Shown: one piece after another, positions 53,175 to 59,353 of the stretch
Position numbering within the stretch: the stretch's first letter is position 1
How the letters are laid out: each line of letters opens with the position of its first letter
NCBI GenBank assembly: GCA_016284875.1
Contig: JAEEPS010000010.1
Location: 1-59,353 of the forward strand
From: Salinivirgaceae bacterium
Lineage (GTDB): Bacteria > Bacteroidota > Bacteroidia > Bacteroidales > SZUA-534
Direction of reading: 5' to 3'
Length of the DNA stretch: 59,353 bases
The notes under the pieces: model-generated
What the model was told of the DNA's origin: nothing
The model's database searches: none
The model's input: the letters and a program-made list of their open reading frames with translations, nothing else
Program-made: the position numbers and the translations under genes

Positions 53175-54524
53175 ATGATGGATTGGAAACAACTGCTATC
53201 GACGCGCCGCTTCGGCGTAGAGGCTGATTCAAAGGAAATAAACCTTGAAATTATCCGCACCCATTTTCAGCGCGACTACGACCGTCTGATTTTCAGTTCG
53301 GCTTTCCGCCGATTGCAGAACAAAACTCAAGTTTTCCCGTTGCCGGGAAGCGTTTTTGTGCATAACCGCCTGACTCATAGCCTTGAAGTGGCCAGTATTG
53401 GTCGTTCGTTGGGAGATATTGTTGCTCGGAGCATCGCACCTGATGTGGAGCCTGATGTCCGTCCGCTTATTGGTGAGTTGGGCACCATTGTGTCGGTGGC
53501 TGGTTTGGCGCACGACCTTGGCAATCCGCCTTTCGGTCATTCGGGCGAGAGCGCCATATCAAACTTTTTTGAAAACGGCGATGGCCGCAGTTTGCAGTCC
53601 GAAATGACCGAGGCCGAGTGGGGCGACCTGACCAGTTTCGAAGGCAATGCCAATCTGCTGCGTCTGCTTACGCATCAGTTCAAAGGGCGCCGGCCAGGAG
53701 GCATGAAGCTTACCTATGCTTCAATGGCCGCCATGATTAAATATCCGTTCGATTCCACTCAGCGCCAAAATCATAAAAATAAATACGGCTACTTCCAGAG
53801 CGAGCGCGAAGCGTTTCTTTCTATTGTTGAGGAGACAGGTCTTGCTTGCCTCGACGCCGAGCGCGGCATCTATGCCCGCAGTCCGCTTGCCTACCTGATG
53901 GAGGCTGCCGACGACATTGCCTACATGATAATGGACATTGAAGACGCCCACAAGTTGGGAATCCTCTCTTTCGATGAAACACGCGAGCGCCTGTCGAGTT
54001 TCTTTGAAGGCGAAAGCCTGCTGAAATTCAAACAGAAACTCGATAGCGTGAAAGGCATTGTGACCGACACCAATGAGTTGGTTGCTTTCCTTCGGGCCAT
54101 GTCCATAAACGAGCTCATAGGGCGCACATCGAAAGTGTTCCTCGATAATCGCAACGAGATTATGAATGGAACTTTCAGCGGCTCACTTGTGAAAAATCTG
54201 CCAAAAAATATCGAGACCGAATACGAGGAGAGCAGCGACTTGTCAGTTCGCAAAATCTACAACAACCGTTCGGTGGTGAAGGTTGAGATAACGGGCTACA
54301 ACGTGCTTAAAACGCTTGTGGAGGAGTTTTTGCAGGCCATTCTGAAACCTGACACCAACTATTCGCGCAAACTCCTGCAGCTCATTCCTGAGCAGTACAA
54401 AACCGACAATCACAGCACATACGACAAGTGCCGCGCCATTCTCGACTTTATTTCTGGCATGACCGATCTTTACGCCATGGACCTCTACAAACTTATCCGC
54501 GGCGATAGCGTATTGGTAATCTGA
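53175..54524 (+). CDS. dgt: Deoxyguanosinetriphosphate triphosphohydrolase
   Basis: This 449-residue HD-domain enzyme (EC 3.1.5.1) cleaves dGTP to deoxyguanosine and triphosphate. Motifs are FQRDYDRLIFSSAFRRLQNKTQVF (about 31-54), the HD-site His in HNRLTHSLEV (H68), and LAHDLGNPPFGHSGE with H113-D114. The length fits the Bacteroidota dGTPase-like group. It starts 15 bases after lspA, so the two are co-transcribed. The first of two adjacent ATGs is used here. The second (53178) is equally possible. Confidence 0.95.
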   Translation: MMDWKQLLSTRRFGVEADSKEINLEIIRTHFQRDYDRLIFSSAFRRLQNKTQVFPLPGSVFVHNRLTHSLEVASIGRSLGDIVARSIAPDVEPDVRPLIGELGTIVSVAGLAHDLGNPPFGHSGESAISNFFENGDGRSLQSEMTEAEWGDLTSFEGNANLLRLLTHQFKGRRPGGMKLTYASMAAMIKYPFDSTQRQNHKNKYGYFQSEREAFLSIVEETGLACLDAERGIYARSPLAYLMEAADDIAYMIMDIEDAHKLGILSFDETRERLSSFFEGESLLKFKQKLDSVKGIVTDTNELVAFLRAMSINELIGRTSKVFLDNRNEIMNGTFSGSLVKNLPKNIETEYEESSDLSVRKIYNNRSVVKVEITGYNVLKTLVEEFLQAILKPDTNYSRKLLQLIPEQYKTDNHSTYDKCRAILDFISGMTDLYAMDLYKLIRGDSVLVI

Positions 54525-54550
54525 CGGATTGAATCACTGAATCAAACATA

Positions 54551-54586
54551 AAAAAAGCACAACGTTGTTGAACGCTGTGCTTTTTT
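54551..54586. terminator. Bidirectional terminator between dgt and lipoprotein operon
   Basis: AAAAAAGCACAACGTT and AACGCTGTGCTTTTTT form a stem with one mismatch around GTTG. A-runs and T-runs on both sides allow termination on either strand. The genes on both sides converge here. Confidence 0.85.
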
Positions 54587-54605
54587 GTTGGCGTAAAGCG
54601 TATTG

Positions 54606-54830
54606 TTATCTGCTTCCCGAACTCTTTTTCGGTTTTGCGGTTGTGCCGCTCGAAGTGGCTTGTCCAGCCGATTTAGAGCCCGATGTGCTGCTGCTCGACG
54701 AACTCGATTTCACCGTCGATGTGCTGCTGCTCTTGTGAGTGCTCGATGTGCTTGTTGTTGTCATGCACGATGTCAGCATTGCAAGCGATACAAATACTGC
54801 CAAAACTGTAGTTATTCGTTTCAGTCTCAT
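54606..54830 (-). CDS. Small Ser/Thr/Lys-rich lipoprotein
   Basis: This 74-residue predicted lipoprotein has signal MRLKRITTVLAVFVSLAMLTSC with lipid Cys at residue 22. The mature 53 residues are almost all Ser, Thr, Lys and Gly (runs such as KSSSSSSST) with no recognisable fold. It is the last gene of a three-gene lipoprotein operon, 12 bases after the papain-like protease gene. It may be a flexible, possibly O-glycosylated surface tail, because Bacteroidota glycosylate Ser/Thr-rich sites. This role is inference. The real gene status is supported by the clear lipobox and operon spacing. Confidence 0.75.
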   Translation of the reverse strand: MRLKRITTVLAVFVSLAMLTSCMTTTSTSSTHKSSSTSTVKSSSSSSSTSGSKSAGQATSSGTTAKPKKSSGSR

Positions 54831-54842
54831 AGTTTTAAGTTT

Positions 54843-56639
54843 TTATTTTATTGATTTTGATGAGTAATTCTTTTTTGCTTTTGCAAGAACTTTTTGTGCG
54901 TCGGCGCTGTTCTGCCATTCCATCATCTTTTTAGCCAGACGGCCCGAGCGGCGCTCGCCGTTGAGCAGAGCCGAAATCTCTTCGGTGGTGTAAGTGTTGG
55001 CCGATTCCTCGTTGATGGCCGATTGCATTGGCGAAGGCTCGTTTTTGCGAACCCTTCTGAATCGCGATGCAAGCGTCTTGTTGTTGTCGATATTGCTCTT
55101 GATGACGCCCTTTTCAATCTTCAGCGGGCCGCCGTCGGCAGTTGTCAGATAATAGTAGTTATTGTCCTCGTTCGACTCGTCAACGCCGCTGAATGCGTCG
55201 GAAATCAGCACAAGATAGTAGGAACCCGACACGTCGGGCATTTTGTATGACCACTCAAACGGCTCGTTGTCGCCATAAACGGCGTGCGAAACGCTCTCGC
55301 CGCCCTTCACGCTCACGTTGCTCCAGCAGTAGCCTTGCGCCGACACGCCGAGTACTTGTTTTGCCGTCACAGGGTCCCAGTTGAAGTTATAATTCAACTT
55401 TTTGCCGTTTTCATCGGTGAACGTGCCGTATTCATCAGTGTACAAATCCACAAGCAGAACCTGATAGTTGTTGGCGTTGTAGGCATCGTATAGCACGTAG
55501 CAGATGGCCCATGGTTTGTCGCATTTCAATGTCGATTCACCAGCATTGTAAACGTTGTAGATTGATGTGCGCCAGGTCGGGTCGTTCGAGTCGGCGTCGT
55601 CAGGATCATCGTAGTCCAAATCGGCAAGGGTTGCAGGCACAAGGTCGTAGCCCGACGATGTGTTGACCACCGTGTTCGACGAGCCCACAACAATCTGCTC
55701 GTCATCGCCGTAGGCCACAAAACCGGTGTAGGCGAACTTGCCGCCGCAGAAGAATTTGTAGTCAACCCAGATATAGCCGTCGTCGCCCCAACTTGTTCCC
55801 CACGAGTTCACCACGCGGAAGGCACCGTTGGCGCCCTTGTTGTCGTCGTAGCCCGAGCACACAAGCGCGTGATAGCCGTGCTGACCAGTTGATTTGAACG
55901 ATGTTTGGTTGGTGAGCACCGAGTTGTCGTTGGCATACATGAACTCATCGCCCAGTTTCGCACCGAAAACCACAAGGCGGCCGTTGCTCAAATAGCGTTT
56001 GATGGTTTCCACGTTTGTGATGTCGATTTCGCGGTAAGCCTTTATCTTATAGCCCGATGCGTTGCTGGTGGCCGAAGCCGATGGCGAGCACGAGCAGTCG
56101 AGTTGCGAGTAGGGCACAGCCGCTTCGGTGGCCACACCGCGCTTCTGCATCACGTCGAAAGCATAGCGGAAATTGGTTCCGCCGCACCCCGAGCCTTTGT
56201 ATTTATTGTCGATGGCCATAAACACGTCGGCAGCCGAGAATGTATTCGAACTGTTTAGTTGTGAGGTTGTTAGGCCTTTCGATTTTGCATAGAGCCATGT
56301 GCGGCAGTTGTAGGCGGTGGCCCAGGCCACGCAGGTGCCGTACTGTCCCTGGTCGCCAATGCGCGGCAGATTGGCCGAGAGGTCAACTTTCGACGGCATG
56401 TCCGACGAGAGGTTGTTGTCGATGTCGTTCAGGTCGATGTCGTCCTCAATGGTTTCGGTGTGCTCATCGAAGAAGAGCCAGCCAAGCCATGAGCCTCCGT
56501 CGGTTTTGAGGGTTGTTCCGTCGTCGGCGAGCAGCGCGTTCAAAAATTCGTTCAGCGACTCTTCATCGCACGACACAAATGTGACGCCCGCTGTCAGCAG
56601 CGACAATGTTAGTGCTACGGGAATGATGATTTTCTTCAT
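54843..56639 (-). CDS. Papain-like (C1A) cysteine protease lipoprotein
   Basis: This 598-residue lipoprotein has a signal ending TFVSC (Cys 24) followed by acidic DEE, which resembles surface export signals of this phylum. A C1A protease domain spans about 85-310. It has oxyanion Gln 97 and catalytic Cys 103 (DQGQYGTCVAWA), His 257 (QHGYHALVCSGYDD) and Asn 278 (VVNSWGTSWGDDGY). The whole triad is present. A beta-rich region follows (about 330-520) and then a basic helical tail. There is no clear inhibitory propeptide. The ATG at 56639 is used because the in-frame TTG upstream overlaps the previous gene. It is separated by one base from the pentapeptide gene upstream. Confidence 0.9.
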   Translation of the reverse strand: MKKIIIPVALTLSLLTAGVTFVSCDEESLNEFLNALLADDGTTLKTDGGSWLGWLFFDEHTETIEDDIDLNDIDNNLSSDMPSKVDLSANLPRIGDQGQYGTCVAWATAYNCRTWLYAKSKGLTTSQLNSSNTFSAADVFMAIDNKYKGSGCGGTNFRYAFDVMQKRGVATEAAVPYSQLDCSCSPSASATSNASGYKIKAYREIDITNVETIKRYLSNGRLVVFGAKLGDEFMYANDNSVLTNQTSFKSTGQHGYHALVCSGYDDNKGANGAFRVVNSWGTSWGDDGYIWVDYKFFCGGKFAYTGFVAYGDDEQIVVGSSNTVVNTSSGYDLVPATLADLDYDDPDDADSNDPTWRTSIYNVYNAGESTLKCDKPWAICYVLYDAYNANNYQVLLVDLYTDEYGTFTDENGKKLNYNFNWDPVTAKQVLGVSAQGYCWSNVSVKGGESVSHAVYGDNEPFEWSYKMPDVSGSYYLVLISDAFSGVDESNEDNNYYYLTTADGGPLKIEKGVIKSNIDNNKTLASRFRRVRKNEPSPMQSAINEESANTYTTEEISALLNGERRSGRLAKKMMEWQNSADAQKVLAKAKKNYSSKSIK

Positions 56640-56640
56640 T

Positions 56641-57594
56641 TTATTCAAAGTTTAAGTTAATAGATTCCATGCCTTTGTTGCCCGAAAGGTCGGCATCGTC
56701 GTGGTTGATGGCCGCGCCGTTGGTTTTGGGCTCAGTGGCGAAAATGTTGTTCACCATCTCAAGATGCTTTTCGAACCGTGCGTTGACAAGGTTCAGACCG
56801 CCCAGGAATTTGTTTCCGCTGAAACTGGCCGAGTTCGTGAATACGCATTTCGACATTTTCAGCAGTCCTAAGAATGTGGAATTCTGAAAGTTAACCCTAC
56901 CGCCGAATTGCGAGTTGGTGAAATCGCACAACGCGTCGGCGCGGGTGTTCGAAAAATCGGTGTAACCGCCAATAACAGCATCGGTGAACGTAGCAATGTC
57001 ACCAATGTGGCAGTACTGGAAGTTTGCCGTTTCCTTGAAATTGGCTTTGGCGAACGATGTGCGGCGGTTGAGCGTTGCGCTCACAAAAAGAGCGTCGCCG
57101 TTGAATCCTGTTCCTGTGAACGATGAGCCAGCCGTTGAGTTGATGCCGCTGAAATTGGTTTCGCCCTCAACCGTGCAATCGAAGAAATCGAACCGCCCGA
57201 GGAACTCTGCCTGCTGAAAATCAACGCTTTTTGCAAACTTGCAGTTGCGGAAAGTCACGTTTCGTGAAAACACGCAATAAACAATCTGCACGCCATTTCG
57301 CCGAGTGTCGTTGGCTCTGACGGTGTCGGCAAACTCGCAGTTGACAAACACCAACTCGCAGTTGACATAGGCTGGAGCCATTTCAAGAGCCAGAGCCCCC
57401 GTTCCTGCTTCGGTGAGGTTCAAATTACCCTCAATGCGCTTGTCGTGAATGATGAGTTCCGACTTGTCTTTCATTTTTTTGATAATATCAGCTGATTTCA
57501 TAGTGTTCGAATTGTCGCCCGCGCTTGCCTGACGGCAGCAGATTATGCTTGTTGAGCAAATCAGGGTGAAGATGGCAAGTACTATTTTCCGCAT
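56641..57594 (-). CDS. Pentapeptide-repeat lipoprotein
   Basis: This protein of about 317 residues starts MRKIVLAIFTLICSTSIICC, with lipid Cys near 19-20. The rest is made of A(D/N)LxX-type pentapeptide repeats in the Phe-rich style (for example FRNCKF, FQQAEF, FDCTVEG, FTNSQFGGRVNFQNSTF). These form a right-handed quadrilateral beta-helix. Such proteins can shield or bind partners, and no substrate can be named. I use ATG 57594, because the longer frame to 57735 adds a basic extension before the signal peptide. It is the first gene of a three-lipoprotein operon, with the protease gene starting one base after its stop. Confidence 0.85.
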   Translation of the reverse strand: MRKIVLAIFTLICSTSIICCRQASAGDNSNTMKSADIIKKMKDKSELIIHDKRIEGNLNLTEAGTGALALEMAPAYVNCELVFVNCEFADTVRANDTRRNGVQIVYCVFSRNVTFRNCKFAKSVDFQQAEFLGRFDFFDCTVEGETNFSGINSTAGSSFTGTGFNGDALFVSATLNRRTSFAKANFKETANFQYCHIGDIATFTDAVIGGYTDFSNTRADALCDFTNSQFGGRVNFQNSTFLGLLKMSKCVFTNSASFSGNKFLGGLNLVNARFEKHLEMVNNIFATEPKTNGAAINHDDADLSGNKGMESINLNFE

Positions 57595-57620
57595 AGTTGT
57601 GAAAAAGTGTGTTATATATG

Positions 57621-57628
57621 CAAATTTA
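57621..57628 (-). promoter_or_regulatory. -7 box of the lipoprotein operon
   Basis: On the minus strand TAAATTTG fits TAnnTTTG and lies 27 bases upstream of the ATG at 57594. A TTTG occurs 15 bases further upstream, shorter than the usual spacing, so the -33 element is uncertain. Confidence 0.5.
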
Positions 57629-57720
57629 TATTTTTTCGGATTCCAAACGCTGATTTTTGGAAAAATGCCCAACAAACGGAAAAAATATCTCCGCATGATG
57701 AAGCGCGGAGAATTAAAATT

Positions 57721-57753
57721 ACCAAATTTGAACACAATCCAACCAAATTTGAA
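57721..57753. repeat. Two ACCAAATTTGAA direct repeats, 21 bp apart
   Basis: ACCAAATTTGAA occurs at 57721-57732 and again at 57742-57753, exactly two helical turns apart. Each contains the palindrome CAAATTTG. They lie between the lipoprotein operon promoter and the candidate small RNA and could be operators. The rest of the 57595-57986 gap holds no gene apart from the small RNA and terminators. Confidence 0.4.
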
Positions 57754-57803
57754 TTCATCGCCGCCATATTTTTATTCTGCCATGTCACCTTAAAAAGCCG
57801 CTA

Positions 57804-57904
57804 TATATTTGCATCGTTCAACAGATTAGTCACCACCAACTGAAGCCCGTTACTTACCGAGTAACTGACAGCTTTCAGAACCCCAACTGAGAGCTGTTTT
57901 TTTT
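57804..57904 (+). ncRNA. Candidate small RNA (about 85 nt)
   Basis: TATATTTG (57804-57811) fits the TAnnTTTG box, predicting a start near 57818. Downstream are hairpin 1 (GTTACT 57849-57854 / AGTAAC 57860-57865, loop TACCG) and an intrinsic terminator, ACAGCTTTCAG (57868-57878) / CTGAGAGCTGT (57887-57897), with an eight-T tail. The word CCAACTGA occurs twice, at 57836-57843 and 57883-57890. No open reading frame of note fits. The nearest plus-strand gene upstream (dgt) already has its own terminator, so this terminator needs another transcript. The -33 element is not evident. Confidence 0.5.
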
Positions 57905-57924
57905 ATGCCTTCGCCAAAAAGAAA

Positions 57925-57954
57925 AGAGTAATGACGAACCACCATCATTACTCT
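57925..57954 (-). terminator. Terminator of metX
   Basis: Perfect ten-base arms AGAGTAATGA and TCATTACTCT with a ten-base loop. On the minus strand the stem is followed by TTTCTTTTTGG. It lies about 32 bases after the metX stop. Confidence 0.8.
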
Positions 57955-57986
57955 TTAAATCACTCAAAACTAAATATCTAACTAAC

Positions 57987-59054
57987 TCAAAGTTCGCCGT
58001 TCAGGAACTGCGTGTAGATTTTGGCCTGCTTCTCATACTCGAGCAGGAAGCCGTCGTGGCCGTAGACCGATGCCAGAATACGCAGCACGCTGCCCTTGAT
58101 GCCCTTGTGGATAATCAACTGGTCCTCAACAGGGAACAGAATATCAGTGTCGATGCCGATAACGAGAGTGTGCGCCGTGATGCGCCCCAGAGCCGCCTGG
58201 AAGCCGTCGCGGCCGCGGCCCACATTGTGCGAGTCGAGTGCCTTCGAGAGCGTGTAGTAGGAGTAGGCGTTGAAACGGTCGGCAAGTTTGTTGCCCTGGT
58301 GCACCTGATACGAACTCACGCGGAAATGGTCCAGTTTGTCAAGGTCGTTGGGGTCTTCGGCCTGTGTGCGGTTGAACGTCTCGCGGTTGCGGTAACTGAT
58401 GAGTGCCATTGCACGAGCCGATTTCAGGCCCAGTTCGCCGCCGTTCGGGTTGTCGTCGTAGAAGGTTTGGTCGGCTTCGATGGCCATGCGCTGCGCCTCG
58501 TTGAATGCCGACACCCACGGAGTGTTGACCGCCGTGGTGGCCACAAAAAACGCGTTTTTGATGAGAGGCGGATTGCTGATGGCCCACTCAATGGCCTGGT
58601 GTCCGCCAATCGAACAGCCAAGGATTATCTCTATTGAATTGATGCCGAGATGTTTGCGCAGAATCTCATGGCATTTCACCTGGTCGCGGACGGTGATGAG
58701 CGGGAAACTGCGGTAGTAGGGTTTGCCAGTCTTTGGGTTGATGCTGAGCGGCCCAGTGGTGCCGTAGCACGAGCCAAGGATGTTGGCGCAGACGATGAAA
58801 TATTTGGAAGGGTCGAAGAATTTGCCCTCGCCCACCATTCCTGGCCACCAGTCAACGGGGTCGGCGTTGGCAGTGTAGGCGTGGCACATCCACACCACGT
58901 TGCTCTGGTCGGCATTCATGGTGCCGTAGGTCACGTAGGCAATGTCCAACTCTTCAAGGTGCTCGCCGCACTCAAGGTCGAGGCCCTCGCTGTAGTGGTA
59001 GTATTTCACGCTTTTGCCGCCGTCGTGCGACAGGTATTTATCTTGGATAATCAT
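57987..59054 (-). CDS. metX: Homoserine O-acetyltransferase
   Basis: This 355-residue alpha/beta-hydrolase-fold acyltransferase (EC 2.3.1.31) transfers acetyl from acetyl-CoA to homoserine in methionine synthesis. The nucleophile Ser 148 sits in LGCSIGGHQA, where most family members have GGSMGG. The acid Asp 304 is in GIDTDILFP and the His 333 in YGHDGFLLEY. The oxyanion region is NILGSCYGTTGP. A succinyl-transferring relative cannot be fully excluded by sequence, but this subgroup is named MetX. It is a single gene behind a SAM riboswitch, which matches its pathway. Confidence 0.94.
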   Translation of the reverse strand: MIIQDKYLSHDGGKSVKYYHYSEGLDLECGEHLEELDIAYVTYGTMNADQSNVVWMCHAYTANADPVDWWPGMVGEGKFFDPSKYFIVCANILGSCYGTTGPLSINPKTGKPYYRSFPLITVRDQVKCHEILRKHLGINSIEIILGCSIGGHQAIEWAISNPPLIKNAFFVATTAVNTPWVSAFNEAQRMAIEADQTFYDDNPNGGELGLKSARAMALISYRNRETFNRTQAEDPNDLDKLDHFRVSSYQVHQGNKLADRFNAYSYYTLSKALDSHNVGRGRDGFQAALGRITAHTLVIGIDTDILFPVEDQLIIHKGIKGSVLRILASVYGHDGFLLEYEKQAKIYTQFLNGEL

Positions 59055-59155
59055 ATTCTGTATTGATTTAAATAATTAGCAAAATTACTGACAAACAATC
59101 GGTTAAAGTCGACTGCAATATTGGCACGCCGTGTGCCGTGTTTCTGGGGGAAAAA

Positions 59156-59239
59156 TCAAATGCGCACCTGCTGGCGCATCGACGATTTTGTTGACGCCTC
59201 AAAGTAGAAATTGATACGGCTGTCGTTATTCTCTTTCAT
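59156..59239 (-). CDS. Possible 27-codon upstream ORF in metX leader
   Basis: Between the riboswitch and metX an ATG at 59239 opens 27 codons ending in TGA, with a basic C-terminus (SSMRQQVRI). It contains only two Met, so a methionine-sensing attenuator is not supported. A GGCAC-GCCGT-GTGCC hairpin follows (59123-59137 on the plus strand). It could be chance, since translation has not been shown. Confidence 0.35.
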   Translation of the reverse strand: MKENNDSRINFYFEASTKSSMRQQVRI

Positions 59240-59261
59240 TTTCAATTTGTTATAATTCCCA

Positions 59262-59353
59262 TCGGGACTATTCCGTCAGGGTTAGGTATTAGCACCTTTC
59301 CACTCAGGGAAGGTTGTTAGAACTTCATCGAGCCTAATCTCTCCGTTCTTCGA
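59262..59353 (-). promoter_or_regulatory. SAM riboswitch, S-box (SAM-I) type, truncated by window end
   Basis: On the minus strand the sequence runs GGCTCGATGAAG, then CTAACAACCTTCC, then GGAAAGGTGCTAATACCT. This matches the S-box core order (GGCCCGATGAA, GGCAACC, GGTGC-AAT-CC). The 5' strand of helix P1 lies beyond the window. It is about 210 bases upstream of metX. A SAM-I/IV-like variant is possible. Confidence 0.75.

Noticed and set aside
57545..57843. Short plus-strand frames of about 80 codons before the small RNA
   Set aside because: They overlap the start of the pentapeptide gene antisense, have no signal or family pattern and differ in composition from real genes here.

Overview
The window reads as chromosomal DNA of a member of the Bacteroidota, most likely order Bacteroidales. 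The reasons are TAnnTTTG-type promoter boxes, no Shine-Dalgarno sequences, relaxed lipoprotein signals, T9SS C-terminal sorting domains on two giant secreted proteins, and housekeeping genes (DksA-like, MetX, IlvC) with Bacteroidota-type sequences. The species cannot be told from this sequence alone. No rRNA, tRNA, CRISPR array, phage or transposase gene was seen.

Layout. (1) 1-1.05 kb: the end of an Ig-like protein and a DUF3108 protein. (2) 1.1-7.1 kb, minus strand: a five-gene MacAB-TolC-like export operon made of an ATPase, two different permeases, an HlyD adaptor and a TolC-type channel. Its spacers are filled with iterated short words. (3) 7.3-10.75 kb: a GH5 glycosidase lipoprotein and an Sde0182-like (DUF1593) lipoprotein, a likely beta-glucan pair. 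(4) 10.8-13.4 kb: a TPP riboswitch in front of a TonB-dependent receptor, probably a thiamine importer. (5) 13.5-21.25 kb, minus strand: the isoleucine/valine operon ilvD - X - Y - ilvB - ilvN - ilvC. It is preceded by a 19-codon leader peptide with six consecutive Val codons and a terminator/antiterminator pair, which is a textbook ribosome-mediated attenuator. X and Y are an AT-rich two-gene insert: an uncharacterised protein and a PD-(D/E)XK nuclease-family protein. (6) 21.4-21.9 kb: an ICMT/PEMT-like membrane methyltransferase. (7) 22-51.1 kb: two paralogous giant genes (about 5,600 and 3,970 codons) for secreted T9SS cargo built from ~1,000-residue super-repeats. (8) 51.2-54.5 kb: a BacNav-like ion channel, a DksA/TraR-like regulator, lspA and dgt. 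(9) 54.6-57.6 kb, minus strand: an operon of three predicted lipoproteins (pentapeptide repeat, papain-like protease, Ser-rich). (10) 57.8-59.35 kb: a candidate small RNA and metX, the latter behind an S-box-like SAM riboswitch that runs off the window edge.

The most interesting items are the complete ilv attenuator, which places a nuclease-containing cassette under branched-chain amino acid control, and the giant paralogue pair with its colinear super-repeats, shared 5' leader and near-identical sorting tail. Others are the candidate small RNA near 57.8-57.9 kb and the iterated-word spacers inside operons.
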